From: Mycobacterium sp. GA-2829 | GTDB lineage: Bacteria; Actinomycetota; Actinomycetes; Mycobacteriales; Mycobacteriaceae | Direction: 5' to 3' | DNA: 64,000 nucleotides | NCBI RefSeq assembly: GCF_001499965.1 | Contig: NZ_LQIT01000002.1 | Span: 62,001 to 126,000 of the forward strand | Shown: piece after piece, positions 38,620 through 49,197 of the stretch | How positions within the stretch are numbered: the first letter of the stretch is position 1 | Layout: each line of letters starts with the position of its first letter | Position numbers and translations under genes: made by a program | Notes under the pieces: model-generated | What the model saw: the letters and a program-made list of their open reading frames with translations, nothing else | Databases searched by the model: none | What the model was told of the DNA's origin: nothing

Positions 38620-40017
38620 ATGTCTCGGCCGGCTGCCACGGTGCATCGCGTCATCAAGGCTTATGACGTGCGTGGCCTGGTCGGCGAGGAACTCGACGAG
38701 GCATTCGTCGCCGACGTGGGCGGTGCCTTCGCCCGCCTGGTCGCCGACGGTGCGAGCCAGGTCGTCATCGGCCACGACATGCGGGCGAGTTCCCCCGCTC
38801 TCGCCGAAGCCTTCGCCGAGGGCGTGCTCGCACAAGGGCTCGACGTCGTCCGCATCGGCCTGGCATCGACCGATCAGCTCTACTTCGCCTCCGGGTTGCT
38901 GGACTGTCCCGGCGCGATGTTCACCGCGAGCCACAACCCGGCCGCCTACAACGGCATCAAACTCTGCCGCGCCGGCGCCAAACCGGTCGGCCGCGACACC
39001 GGGCTGGCGCAGATCGCCGAACAGGTCATCGCGGGCGTGCCCACCCACGACGGGCCGCGCGGCACCGCGTCGGACCGTGACGTCCTCGGCGACTACGGCG
39101 ACTTCCTGCGTTCGCTGGTGCCGATCTCCGGACGCCGCCCGCTGCGCGTCGCCGTGGACGCGGGCAACGGGATGGCCGGGCACACCACCCCCGCGGTACT
39201 CGGTCCCATCGCGGCGATCACGCTGCTGCCGTTGTTCTTCGAACTCGACGGCACCTTCCCCAATCACGAGGCGAATCCGCTCGACGCCGCCAACCTGGTC
39301 GATCTGCAGTCCTACGTGCTGGAGACCGGTGCGGACATCGGCCTGGCCTTCGACGGGGACGCCGATCGCTGCTTCGTCGTCGACGAGAAGGGGCAGGCGG
39401 TGTCGCCGTCGGCGGTCACCGCACTGGTGGCCGGCCGCGAACTCGGCCGCGAGATCGGCGCCACGGTCATCCACAACCTCATCACCTCGCGGGCGGTGCC
39501 CGAACTCGTCGCGGAGCGCGGCGGCACGGCGGTGCGCTCCCGCGTCGGCCACTCCTACATCAAGGCGCTCATGGCCGAGACCGGGGCGATCTTCGGTGGG
39601 GAACACTCCGCGCACTATTACTTCCGCGATTTCTGGGGCGCCGATTCCGGGATGCTCGCCGCACTGCACGTGCTGGCGGCGCTCGGCGAGCAGGACCGCC
39701 CGCTGTCGGATTTCATGAGCGACTACCAGCGCTACGAGGCCTCCGGCGAGATCAACTTCACCGTCGCCGACGCGCCCGCGTGCGTGGAGGCCGTGCTCAA
39801 GGCGTTCGGCACCCGCATCAACGCCATCGACCACCTCGACGGGGTGACGGTCGACCTGGGCGAGGGCCGGTGGTTCAACCTGCGCACCTCCAACACCGAA
39901 CCGCTGCTGCGACTCAACGTCGAGGCCCGCACGGCCGAGGAGGTCGCCGAGGTGGTCGGCCTGGTCTCGCAGACCGTGCAGGCCGAGATCTCCGCTCGAG
40001 GTGGGACATCGACGTGA
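38620..40017 (+). CDS. manB: phosphomannomutase/phosphoglucomutase ManB
   Basis: A 465-residue alpha-D-phosphohexomutase, orthologous to Rv3257c. It interconverts mannose-6-phosphate and mannose-1-phosphate. The phosphoserine loop is FTASHNPAAYNGIK, the Mg loop DGDADRCFVV, the sugar-binding GEHSAHYYFRD and the phosphate-binding RTSNTEPLLRLN. ATG 38620 has AAGGAG upstream. The stop overlaps the next gene's GTG by four bases. Its product feeds the pyrophosphorylase at 32847. Confidence 0.95.
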   Translation: MSRPAATVHRVIKAYDVRGLVGEELDEAFVADVGGAFARLVADGASQVVIGHDMRASSPALAEAFAEGVLAQGLDVVRIGLASTDQLYFASGLLDCPGAMFTASHNPAAYNGIKLCRAGAKPVGRDTGLAQIAEQVIAGVPTHDGPRGTASDRDVLGDYGDFLRSLVPISGRRPLRVAVDAGNGMAGHTTPAVLGPIAAITLLPLFFELDGTFPNHEANPLDAANLVDLQSYVLETGADIGLAFDGDADRCFVVDEKGQAVSPSAVTALVAGRELGREIGATVIHNLITSRAVPELVAERGGTAVRSRVGHSYIKALMAETGAIFGGEHSAHYYFRDFWGADSGMLAALHVLAALGEQDRPLSDFMSDYQRYEASGEINFTVADAPACVEAVLKAFGTRINAIDHLDGVTVDLGEGRWFNLRTSNTEPLLRLNVEARTAEEVAEVVGLVSQTVQAEISARGGTST

Positions 40018-41102
40018 CGTCCGGCCCCGGATCGTCCGCCGCCGTGGTGGACCTCGACGACGGTGAGGGCCTGTTGGCCGCTGACCGCGAGGGGCTGCTG
40101 CGGGCGGCGGCGATGGCGGGTGCCCAGGTGCGGGCGACCGCGGCCGCGCTCGACGAGGGTCTGCTCGAACCGTTGCGGTCCGGGCAGCCGCCGCGCACGG
40201 TGATCTGGCTGGCTGGCCGTGGCGCCGCGGAGACCGCAGGCGCCATGCTGGCCGCGGCCTTCGGCTCGGCGGTCGCCGCGCCGATCGTGACGATGGCCGA
40301 GGCGCCGTCGTGGATCGGTGCGCTCGACGTGCTCGTGGTCGCCGGTGACGATCCGGGCGACCCGGCACTCGTGTCGGCGGCGGCCACCGGTGTGCGCCGC
40401 GGGGCCCGCGTCGTGGTGGCCGCCCCCTACGAGGGGCCGCTGCGCGACGCGACGGCGGGGCGCGCGGTGGTACTGGCGCCGCGGCTGTGGGTGCCCGACG
40501 ACTTCGGCCTGTCCCGTTACCTCGCGGTGGGGCTGGCGGTGCTGCAGGTCGTCGACAGCGGGCTGCGGGTCGACCTGGCCGGGCTCGCCGACGAACTCGA
40601 CGCCGAGGCGCTGCGCAACAGCGCGGGCCGGGACATGTTCACCAACCCGGCCAAGGCACTGGCCGAACGCTTCTCGGGGCGGGACGTCGTCCTCGCAGGC
40701 GACGACGCGGCGATGCTCGCGCTGGCCCGCCACGGTGCGGCCGTGCTGCTGCGGGTGGCGCAGGAGACGGTGGCCGCCGTCGGTCTCGGCGATGTGCTGG
40801 TCGCGCTGCGCGCCGGATTCGGCGCGGCGGGCGCGAACCGGGAGGCGTCGCTGTTCTACGACGAGGAACTCGACGGACCGCTGCCGCGGCGGAAGCGCAC
40901 GTTCGTGCTGACCGCCGATGCGCAGCGGCCATTGGTGACCGCACGGGTCAGCGGTTACGAGGACATCGACGTGGTCAACGCCGAGGACGTACCCGACGGA
41001 CCGGAGATCCCGGCCGGCGGCAGGGGGATGGAACAACAATTGGCGAAACTGGCGGTGCGGTTGGAGATGACGGCGGTCTACCTGCGACTGGTTCGGGGCT
41101 GA
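40014..41102 (+). CDS. TobH-like/SIS-type protein, Rv3256c-like
   Basis: A 362-residue protein lying between manB and manA in all mycobacteria that I recall. It has an N-terminal sugar-isomerase-like Rossmann region (VIWLAGRGAAETAGAML, VVAGDDPGDPALVSAA) and a C-terminal segment like a phosphomannose isomerase partner. Catalytic residues of the SIS family are not evident. The fusion of manB, this and manA in one transcription unit suggests a role in mannose-phosphate metabolism, but the reaction is not known. GTG 40014 overlaps the manB stop. Confidence 0.78.
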   Translation: MTSGPGSSAAVVDLDDGEGLLAADREGLLRAAAMAGAQVRATAAALDEGLLEPLRSGQPPRTVIWLAGRGAAETAGAMLAAAFGSAVAAPIVTMAEAPSWIGALDVLVVAGDDPGDPALVSAAATGVRRGARVVVAAPYEGPLRDATAGRAVVLAPRLWVPDDFGLSRYLAVGLAVLQVVDSGLRVDLAGLADELDAEALRNSAGRDMFTNPAKALAERFSGRDVVLAGDDAAMLALARHGAAVLLRVAQETVAAVGLGDVLVALRAGFGAAGANREASLFYDEELDGPLPRRKRTFVLTADAQRPLVTARVSGYEDIDVVNAEDVPDGPEIPAGGRGMEQQLAKLAVRLEMTAVYLRLVRG

Positions 41103-41106
41103 GCGG

Positions 41107-42336
41107 GTGCATCTGCTGAGGGGAGCGGTGCGGACCTATGCCTGGGGTTCGCGGACCGCGATTGCGGAGTTCACCGGAAGGCCAAGTCCGACAGCGCATC
41201 CGGAGGCCGAACTGTGGTTCGGCGCGCATCCGGGCGATCCGGCGTACCTGCAGGCCGACGGCGGTGAGGTGTCACTGCTCGAGGCGCTGCAGGCCGACCC
41301 CGAGGGTCAGCTCGGCGCCACGGTCGTCGGCCGATTCGGCGAGACCCTGCCGTTCCTGGTGAAGGTGCTCGCCGCCGACGAACCGCTGTCGCTGCAGGCG
41401 CATCCGAGCGCCCAGCAGGCCGCGGAGGGCTTCGACCGCGAGGAACGCCTCGGCATTCCCGTGTCGGCGCCGATGCGCAACTACCGCGACCGCAGCCACA
41501 AACCCGAACTGCTGGTGGCGCTCGACCGGTTCGAGGCGCTCGCCGGGTTCCGCCCCGTCGCGCGGACCGTGGAGTTGATGCGCGCGCTCGGTGTCGGTGA
41601 ACTCGACCCGTTCGTCAACCTGCTGCACGGCCAATCCGAACCCGACGGGTTGCGCGCGTTGTTCACCACCTGGATCACGGCGCCGCAGCCGATGCTCGAC
41701 ACGTTGGTGCCCGCTGTGCTCGACGGGGCGATCGACTACATCCGTGGCGGGCAGACCGAATTCGCCACCGAGGTCAAGACAGTGCTGGAACTGGGTGAGC
41801 GGTATCCCGGCGATGCGGGTGTGCTGGCCGCGATGCTGCTCAACCGCATCACGCTCGAGGCGGGGGAGGGCATCTACCTGCCTGCCGGGAATCTGCACGC
41901 CTACCTGCACGGGGTGGGTGTGGAGGTGATGGCCAACTCCGACAACGTGTTACGCGGCGGGTTGACGCCCAAACACGTCGACGTGCCGGAGCTGCTGCGG
42001 GTGCTCGACTTCACGCCGACCCCCGACCTCGTTTTGCGTCCTCAGGTCGCCGGCGACGGGGTCGAGCTCGAATACTCGACGCCCGCACCGGAATTCGCGG
42101 TGTCGGTGCTGCGGCTCGACGGCGACGACATCGGGCACGAGGTCGACGCGCCGTCGCGTCACGACGGACCGCAGGTGCTGGTGTGCACCGAGGGCGGTGT
42201 CGAGGTGCACGGTAAGGGGGACGGCACCCTGAGCCTGCAGCGGGGTACGGCCGCCTGGGTGACCGCCGACGAGGATCCGATCCGGTTGGTGGCGCAGCAG
42301 CCGACGACGCTGTTCCGCGTCACCGTCGGGATCTGA
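41107..42336 (+). CDS. manA: mannose-6-phosphate isomerase ManA
   Basis: A 409-residue type I phosphomannose isomerase that converts fructose-6-phosphate to mannose-6-phosphate, using zinc. Zinc ligands are in LSLQAHPS (Gln, His) and NLHAYLHG; AYTWGSRTAI-like YAWGSRTAI is at the N-terminus, and RGGLTPKHVD marks the active site. It begins four bases after the previous gene. It is convergent with an FAD gene, which starts right after its stop. Confidence 0.95.
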   Translation: MHLLRGAVRTYAWGSRTAIAEFTGRPSPTAHPEAELWFGAHPGDPAYLQADGGEVSLLEALQADPEGQLGATVVGRFGETLPFLVKVLAADEPLSLQAHPSAQQAAEGFDREERLGIPVSAPMRNYRDRSHKPELLVALDRFEALAGFRPVARTVELMRALGVGELDPFVNLLHGQSEPDGLRALFTTWITAPQPMLDTLVPAVLDGAIDYIRGGQTEFATEVKTVLELGERYPGDAGVLAAMLLNRITLEAGEGIYLPAGNLHAYLHGVGVEVMANSDNVLRGGLTPKHVDVPELLRVLDFTPTPDLVLRPQVAGDGVELEYSTPAPEFAVSVLRLDGDDIGHEVDAPSRHDGPQVLVCTEGGVEVHGKGDGTLSLQRGTAAWVTADEDPIRLVAQQPTTLFRVTVGI

Positions 42337-43719
42337 TCAGCGGCTCGGCGCGAATTCCAGGGTCCGGCGTTTCGACGGCAGCCGTTCGGCCAACCACATT
42401 CTCATGTTGTGGCCGACGGTGCGGCCCACCAGACGCGGTGACGGCACCATGTAGAGGCTGTCGAGCAGGCTGAACCGGCGCAGGAACCACTCGGCCAGCA
42501 CGGGATCGGTTTCCGCCGCGCCGAGGAACTGGTCGAACAGGCTGCCCACCGGCCCGTACCACTTCGGCATCGGCCCGCTCGCGCGGTGCAGCGTCAGGTC
42601 GCCGATCGCGTTCATCTGCCACACCGGGAACGTCGTCTTGGCGGTCGCCCTGCAGAATGTGCGCACCAGATCCGGCTGCCGGTGCTGCAGCGCGCGGCGC
42701 AGGTGACCGGCCTGCAACGACGTCATCGTCATCCCCTGACCGAACGTCGGGTTGAAGCTCACCACCGCATCCCCGAACGGCAGGATGCCCGCCGGGAGCC
42801 GTCGCAGCTTGTCGTAGCGGCGCCAGCGGCTGGTCGGGTACTTGTGAAAAGCCATGTCGCCCAATGGCGTTCCCGAGCGCACCGCGGCGGCGACGTGCGC
42901 CGGTGCCATGGCGTCGACCAGGTCGCAGATCTCGGCGAAGTTCTGCGGGGGAGTCGCCTTGCCGACGCCGAACGTGGTGATGTTCCAGTTGCCGTCCTCG
43001 TAGAACAGCATGCCCAGACCCAGCGGATGGTCGGCCGACGCGCCGGCCACCACCACCTTCTCGGCCAGCAGGCCGTCGGGGATGTGCACCTGCTGGGTGG
43101 CGTACGAGATCCCGACCTCGACAGTGTCCTCGTGCGGCCGTTCGAAGCCCCACTGCGTCAGCCACACCGGCAGCCGGGTGCCGCGCCCCGTCGCGTCCAC
43201 GACGAGGTCGGCGGGCACCGTGTCGTATCCGTCGTCGGCGTCGAGCAGTACTCCGGTGACGCGGCCGGCGGCCGGATCGAAGAGCGGTTCGTGCACCGAC
43301 CGTTTCTCCACCGTCACGTTGGGGATCGCCGTGGTGCGCCTGCGGATCTGCCATTCCAGTTGCGGGCGGCTGGGCACATACGCGGTGAACTCCTCGCGCA
43401 ACGTGTGGTGGGTGCCCAGCACGTGGCCGGCCGCCCCGAAATGGATGCAGTCGGGCCGGTTCTCCAACATCGGCACGCCCTGGGCCACCATGTCGTCGAG
43501 CAGCCCGGGATAGAGGTTCTCGAACTCCTGGGCGCCGCGCGCCATGAGCAGGTGGACGTGCCTGCCCTGCGGGACGGCGGCCCGATTCCGGGGACCCGCG
43601 GGCAGCTCGTCGCGTTCGTAAACGGTCACGTGATCGGAGAAGTCGGACAGCACCCGGGCTGCACACATCCCCGCGATGCTGCCCCCGATGACGACCGTGT
43701 GTTTAATTCTCCGCCCCAT
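42337..43719 (-). CDS. FAD-dependent monooxygenase/halogenase-like protein, Rv3254-like
   Basis: A 460-residue flavoprotein with the GxGxxG-type fold VVIGGSIAGMCAARVLSD, an EFENLYPGLLDDM region, the DG-type motif ADLVVDATGRGTRLP and GDAVVSFNPTFGQGM, the second FAD motif of aromatic hydroxylases. It is an ortholog of Rv3254, whose substrate is not known. The start at ATG 43719 has no strong ribosome site. It is divergent from the permease and ends directly at the manA stop. Confidence 0.82.
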   Translation of the reverse strand: MGRRIKHTVVIGGSIAGMCAARVLSDFSDHVTVYERDELPAGPRNRAAVPQGRHVHLLMARGAQEFENLYPGLLDDMVAQGVPMLENRPDCIHFGAAGHVLGTHHTLREEFTAYVPSRPQLEWQIRRRTTAIPNVTVEKRSVHEPLFDPAAGRVTGVLLDADDGYDTVPADLVVDATGRGTRLPVWLTQWGFERPHEDTVEVGISYATQQVHIPDGLLAEKVVVAGASADHPLGLGMLFYEDGNWNITTFGVGKATPPQNFAEICDLVDAMAPAHVAAAVRSGTPLGDMAFHKYPTSRWRRYDKLRRLPAGILPFGDAVVSFNPTFGQGMTMTSLQAGHLRRALQHRQPDLVRTFCRATAKTTFPVWQMNAIGDLTLHRASGPMPKWYGPVGSLFDQFLGAAETDPVLAEWFLRRFSLLDSLYMVPSPRLVGRTVGHNMRMWLAERLPSKRRTLEFAPSR

Positions 43720-43795
43720 CGGTGCACAGTACTCGGTACGTTCACGACATCCAGGCCCCGAATCGCACCCGAACTTCTTTCGAAAGGGAAACGTC

Positions 43796-45268
43796 ATGGC
43801 CGGCAATTGGCGCACGAAGACGGTCGAGCAGTCGATCGCCGACACCGACGAACCCGGAACCCGCCTGCGCAAGGACTTGAGCTGGTGGGACCTCACCGTC
43901 TTCGGGGTGTCGGTGGTGATCGGCGCCGGCATCTTCACCATCACGGCGTCGACGGCGGGGAACCTGACCGGCCCGGCCATCTCGATCTCGTTCATCCTCG
44001 CCGCGATCGCATGCGGCCTCGCGGCGCTGTGCTACGCGGAATTCGCCTCGACGGTGCCGGTCGCGGGCAGTGCGTACACGTTCTCGTATGCGACCTTCGG
44101 CGAGTTCATGGCCTGGATCATCGGCTGGGATCTGATCCTGGAGTTCGCGGTTGCCGCGGCCGTGGTGGCGAAGGGGTGGTCGAGCTACCTGGGCACCGTG
44201 TTCGGGTTCGGCGGGGGTGTCGCGAACTTCGGCGGCTTCGAAGTGGACTGGGGGGCGCTGGTCATCATCGCCTTCGTCACCCTGTTGCTGGCAAGGGGGA
44301 CGAAACTGTCCGCGTCGGTGAGCCTGGTCATCACCGTCATCAAGGTCGCCGTCGTGCTGCTGGTCGTCATCGTCGGGTCGTTCTTCATCAAGGCCGCCAA
44401 CTACACCCCGTTCATCCCGCCCGCGGAATCCGGTGAGGGCGGTTCGGGCACCGAACAGTCCCTGTTCTCGCTCATCACGGGCGCCGAGGGCAGCCACTAC
44501 GGCTGGTACGGCCTGCTCGCGGGCGCGTCGATCGTGTTCTTCGCGTTCATCGGGTTCGACATCGTCGCCACCACCGCGGAGGAGACCAAGAACCCGCAGC
44601 GCGACGTGCCGCGCGGCATCCTCGCGTCGCTCGCGATCGTCACCGTCCTCTACGTGGCCGTCGCGGTGGTGCTGTCGGGCATGGTGTCCTACACCGAACT
44701 GCGCGATGCCGGCAGCGGGGCCAACCTCGCGACGGCGTTCGAGGCCAACGGCGTGAACTGGGCGGCGACCGTCATCTCCATCGGCGCACTGGCCGGGCTC
44801 ACCACCGTGGTGATCGTGCTGATGCTGGGCCAGACCCGCGTGCTGTTCGCGATGTCGCGCGACGGTCTGATGCCGCGCCAGCTGGCCCGCACCGGTGAAC
44901 ACGGCACCCCGGTGCGGATCACCGTGATCGTCGGCGTGGTCGTGGCGATCGCGGCGACGGTGTTCCCGATCGGCAAGCTCGAGGAGATGGTCAACATCGG
45001 GACGCTGTTCGCGTTCGTGCTGGTCTCGGCCGGGGTGATCGTGCTGCGGCGCACCAGGCCGGACCTCGAGCGCGGCTTCAAGGCGCCGCTGGTGCCGATC
45101 CTGCCGATCGCCGCGATCATCGCCTGCGTGTGGCTGATGCTGAACCTGACCGGTCTGACCTGGATCCGGTTCCTCATCTGGATGGCGATCGGTATCGGCG
45201 TCTACTTCCTCTACGGGCGGCGCCACTCGGTCATGGCCCAGCGCGAGCGCGAGGCCGTCACCGAGTAA
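43796..45268 (+). CDS. cationic amino acid/APC-family permease, Rv3253c-like
   Basis: A 490-residue APC transporter with about twelve hydrophobic segments. The first helix GVSVVIGAGIFTITA, the ALCYAEFASTVPVAGSAYTFSY region and FFAFIGFDIVATTAEETKNP are the family's typical motifs, closest to CAT-type cationic amino acid transporters. Its ortholog is Rv3253c. ATG 43796 has GAAAGGGA upstream. The stop codon TAA lies in the AT-rich stretch that begins the alkB control region. Confidence 0.9.
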   Translation: MAGNWRTKTVEQSIADTDEPGTRLRKDLSWWDLTVFGVSVVIGAGIFTITASTAGNLTGPAISISFILAAIACGLAALCYAEFASTVPVAGSAYTFSYATFGEFMAWIIGWDLILEFAVAAAVVAKGWSSYLGTVFGFGGGVANFGGFEVDWGALVIIAFVTLLLARGTKLSASVSLVITVIKVAVVLLVVIVGSFFIKAANYTPFIPPAESGEGGSGTEQSLFSLITGAEGSHYGWYGLLAGASIVFFAFIGFDIVATTAEETKNPQRDVPRGILASLAIVTVLYVAVAVVLSGMVSYTELRDAGSGANLATAFEANGVNWAATVISIGALAGLTTVVIVLMLGQTRVLFAMSRDGLMPRQLARTGEHGTPVRITVIVGVVVAIAATVFPIGKLEEMVNIGTLFAFVLVSAGVIVLRRTRPDLERGFKAPLVPILPIAAIIACVWLMLNLTGLTWIRFLIWMAIGIGVYFLYGRRHSVMAQREREAVTE

Positions 45269-45276
45269 GCGATTTT

Positions 45277-45293
45277 ACAAAACGATGTTTTGT
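45277..45293. repeat. 17-base inverted repeat downstream of the permease
   Basis: ACAAAAC and GTTTTGT (7-base arms, 3-base loop GAT) form a perfect hairpin-like palindrome just after the permease stop and before the alkB promoter. It lacks a run of T, so a terminator is not convincing. It may be a regulator site on DNA. Confidence 0.4.
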
Positions 45294-45296
45294 GTC

Positions 45297-45325
45297 TAGA
45301 CGAACGACAAAGTCACCTCTATAGT
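45297..45325 (+). promoter_or_regulatory. promoter of alkB-rubA-rubB-alkX
   Basis: TAGACG (45297-45302) and TATAGT (45320-45325) lie 17 bases apart, matching -35 and -10 at four and five of six positions. The expected transcription start near 45332 falls inside the following palindrome. AGGAGGT at 45351-45357 then serves the alkB GTG. Confidence 0.55.
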
Positions 45326-45350
45326 CAAGTCATCGCACGATGGCTTGACT
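45323..45350. promoter_or_regulatory. 28-base palindromic operator, probable AlkX site
   Basis: Inverted repeat AGTCAAG-t-CATC-gcac-GATG-g-CTTGACT, with 11 paired positions and one mismatch per arm. It overlaps the -10 end and the predicted start of transcription and stops just before the Shine-Dalgarno sequence of alkB. This is an ideal place for repression by a TetR-family protein, and the operon carries such a gene as its last member. Confidence 0.65.
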
Positions 45351-45362
45351 AGGAGGTGTGTG

Positions 45363-46574
45363 GTGACCGCAGAACCGCAACTCGTCGAATGGCGCGACCG
45401 CAAGCGCTACCTGTGGCTGATGGGACTGATCGCCCCGACGGCGCTGTTCGTGATGCTGCCGGTGGTGTGGGCGCTCAACCAGCAGGGCTGGCATGGCGCG
45501 GCGGCAGTGCCGTTCTGGATCGGGCCGATCCTGCTGTACGGCCTGTTGCCTGCGCTGGACCTGCGCTTCGGACCGGACGGGCAGAACCCGCCCGACGAGG
45601 TGATGGAGCGGTTGGAGAACGACAAGTACTACCGCTACTGCACCTACGCCTACATCCCGTTCCAGTACGCCAGCGTCATCCTCGGCGCCTACCTGTTCAC
45701 CGCGTCGGACCTGAGCTGGCTCGGCTTCGACGGCGGACTCGGCTGGCCCGCGAAGATCGGACTCGCCCTGTCGGTGGGTCTGCTCGGCGGCGTGGGGATC
45801 AACACCGCGCACGAACTCGGGCACAAGAAGGACTCGCTGGAACGCTGGCTGAGCAAGATCACGCTCGCGCAGACCTGCTACGGACACTTCTACATCGAGC
45901 ACAACCGCGGCCACCACGTCCGCGTCGCCACCCCCGAGGACCCCGCGTCCGCACGCTTCGGTGAGACGTTCTGGGAATTCCTGCCGCGCAGCGTGTGGGG
46001 TTCGCTCAAGTCGGCGTGGGAGCTGGAGGCCAAACGCCTGGACCGCGCCGGCAAGAGTAAATGGCACTGGTCCAACGACGTGCTCAACGCCTGGGCAATG
46101 TCGGTGGTGTTCTACGGCGCGCTGGTCGCGGTGTTCGGCTGGGCGCTGCTCCCGTACATCGTCATCTCGGCGGTCTTCGGCTTCACGCTGCTCGAGACCG
46201 TCAACTACCTCGAGCACTACGGTCTGCTGCGCCAGAAACTCGAGAGCGGCCGCTACGAGCGCTGCGCGCCGGTGCACAGCTGGAACTCCGACCACATCGT
46301 GACCAACCTGTTCCTCTACCACTTGCAGCGGCACAGCGACCACCACGCCAACCCGACGCGTCGCTACCAGACGCTGCGCAGCATGGAGGGCGCCCCGAAC
46401 CTGCCGAGCGGGTACGCGTCGATGATCGCGCTGACGTACTTCCCGCCGCTGTGGCGCAAGGTGATGGACCACCGCGTGCTCGCGCACTACGGCGGCGACA
46501 TCACCCGCGTCAACATCCACCCGCGGATGCGTGAGGCGGTGCTTGCCCGCTACAGCACGAACGTGCCCGCATGA
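45363..46574 (+). CDS. alkB: alkane 1-monooxygenase AlkB
   Basis: A 403-residue integral-membrane di-iron hydroxylase that oxidises medium-chain alkanes to primary alcohols with electrons from rubredoxin. Histidine motifs are complete: HELGHKK, EHNRGHH, NYLEHYG and LQRHSDHH. Six hydrophobic helices are seen. Ortholog of Rv3252c. GTG 45363 is chosen because AGGAGGT lies 5 bases upstream. It overlaps rubA by four bases. Transcription is probably controlled by AlkX at the palindrome upstream. Confidence 0.97.
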   Translation: MTAEPQLVEWRDRKRYLWLMGLIAPTALFVMLPVVWALNQQGWHGAAAVPFWIGPILLYGLLPALDLRFGPDGQNPPDEVMERLENDKYYRYCTYAYIPFQYASVILGAYLFTASDLSWLGFDGGLGWPAKIGLALSVGLLGGVGINTAHELGHKKDSLERWLSKITLAQTCYGHFYIEHNRGHHVRVATPEDPASARFGETFWEFLPRSVWGSLKSAWELEAKRLDRAGKSKWHWSNDVLNAWAMSVVFYGALVAVFGWALLPYIVISAVFGFTLLETVNYLEHYGLLRQKLESGRYERCAPVHSWNSDHIVTNLFLYHLQRHSDHHANPTRRYQTLRSMEGAPNLPSGYASMIALTYFPPLWRKVMDHRVLAHYGGDITRVNIHPRMREAVLARYSTNVPA

Positions 46575-46732
46575 GCGCGCACCGCTGCCCCGGTTGCGGC
46601 TACGTCTACGACGAGGCCAAAGGCGAACCGCGCGAGGGTCTCCCGGCAGGCACCGCATGGGCCGACGTGCCCGACGACTGGTTCTGCCCGGACTGCGCGG
46701 TACGCGAGAAACCCGATTTCGAACCCGTCTGA
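46571..46732 (+). CDS. rubA: rubredoxin RubA
   Basis: A 53-residue rubredoxin with two CxxC knuckles, CPGCGY and CPDC, that bind one iron. Between them comes the usual YDEAKGEPREGLPAGTAW-type segment and DVPDDWFCP. It carries electrons from a reductase to AlkB. Ortholog of Rv3251c. ATG 46571 overlaps the alkB stop. At this length it is easily missed by gene callers. A long hairpin follows before rubB. Confidence 0.95.
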   Translation: MSAHRCPGCGYVYDEAKGEPREGLPAGTAWADVPDDWFCPDCAVREKPDFEPV

Positions 46733-46735
46733 CCA

Positions 46736-46800
46736 TCGTTGACTCTGCGTTCACGGCGTGCCCCACTCGCACATTCGGACCGTGAGCGCAGGGTCAACGA
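46736..46800. repeat. long imperfect inverted repeat between rubA and rubB
   Basis: Arms of 21 bases at 46736-46756 and 46780-46800 pair at 19 positions, with a 23-base loop. It fills most of the 87-base gap between the two rubredoxin genes. In RNA it would form a strong stem in the middle of an operon, perhaps affecting stability or the relative levels of rubA and rubB. The right arm holds TGCGCTCAC on its complement, a string also present in the hairpin after ahcY. Confidence 0.6.
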
Positions 46801-46819
46801 CCCCCAGGAGAGGAAGACC

Positions 46820-46999
46820 ATGGATTACAAACTGTTCGTCTGCGTGCAGTGCGGCTTCGAGTACGACGAGGCCAAGGGCTGGCCGGAGGACGGCATCGCA
46901 CCGGGCACCCGCTGGGACGACATCCCCGACGACTGGAGCTGCCCGGACTGCGGCGCGGCCAAGTCGGATTTCGAGATGGTGGAGGTCGCCCGAGGATGA
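46820..46999 (+). CDS. rubB: rubredoxin RubB
   Basis: A 59-residue rubredoxin with iron-binding CVQCGF and CPDCGAAK, and DIPDDWSCP before the second pair. Its C-terminal FEMVEV is typical of AlkG-type rubredoxins, which supply AlkB. Ortholog of Rv3250c. ATG 46820 has AGGAGAGGAAG upstream. Its stop overlaps the alkX start by four bases. Confidence 0.95.
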   Translation: MDYKLFVCVQCGFEYDEAKGWPEDGIAPGTRWDDIPDDWSCPDCGAAKSDFEMVEVARG

Positions 47000-47664
47000 C
47001 CTATAGGGTCGCGCGTGTGGTTTCCCGCGCACGCGTGCCCTACGCCGAGGCGTCGCGCGTCCTGCTGCGCGACTCCATCCTGGACGGGATGCGCGAGTTG
47101 CTGCGCAGCCGCGACTGGTCGGCGATCACGCTGACCGACGTCGCGAAGGCGGCAGGCATCAGCAGGCAGACCATCTACAACGAATTCGGCTCCCGGCAGG
47201 GTCTCGCCCAGGGCTACGCGCTGCGCCTGGCCGATCGCCTCGTCGACGCGGTGGACGAGGCGATCGAGGGCAACATCGGCGAGGTGTACGCCGCGTTCCT
47301 CGAGGGCTTCCGCGCGTTCTTCACCGAATCGGCCGCCGACCCGCTGGTGATCTCGTTGCTGTCGGGGGACACCAAACCGGACCTGCTGCAGATCATCACC
47401 ACCGACAGCGGTCCGATCATCACCCGCTGCTCGGAGCGGTTGACCGCCACCTTCCAACACAGCTGGGTTAAAGCCAGCGACGAGGACGCCGGGATCCTGG
47501 CGCGGGCGATCGTGCGCCTGGCGATGAGCTACGTCTCGATGCCCCCGGAAGCCGACCACGATGTGGCCGGTGACCTGGCCCGTCTGATGACACCGTTCGC
47601 GGAGCGCTACGGTGTTATCGAACAGGATCCGCGGCCGGCGAAGACGCAGAGCCCCGATCGGTGA
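46996..47664 (+). CDS. alkX: TetR-family regulator AlkX
   Basis: A 222-residue TetR protein. The N-terminal helix-turn-helix is in [23 protein letters not shown] (residues about 34-57); the rest is the ligand-binding domain. Ortholog of Rv3249c. Being last in the alkB operon, and with a 28-base palindrome over the operon start, it likely autoregulates and represses alkB in the absence of a lipid ligand. This is inference from position and site. ATG 46996 overlaps rubB (ATGA). Confidence 0.9.
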   Translation: MTYRVARVVSRARVPYAEASRVLLRDSILDGMRELLRSRDWSAITLTDVAKAAGISRQTIYNEFGSRQGLAQGYALRLADRLVDAVDEAIEGNIGEVYAAFLEGFRAFFTESAADPLVISLLSGDTKPDLLQIITTDSGPIITRCSERLTATFQHSWVKASDEDAGILARAIVRLAMSYVSMPPEADHDVAGDLARLMTPFAERYGVIEQDPRPAKTQSPDR

Positions 47665-47712
47665 ATGATTTCAGCTGACCACACGCGCGCACGAGAAGCG
47701 AGAAGGAAGTAC

Positions 47713-49185
<1,473 letters not shown>

Positions 49186-49197
49186 AACACGCTGCGC

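Noticed and set aside
45277..45293. Hairpin after the permease as an intrinsic terminator.
   Set aside because: No T run follows, and the stem is AT-rich and weak. A DNA-binding site is at least as likely.
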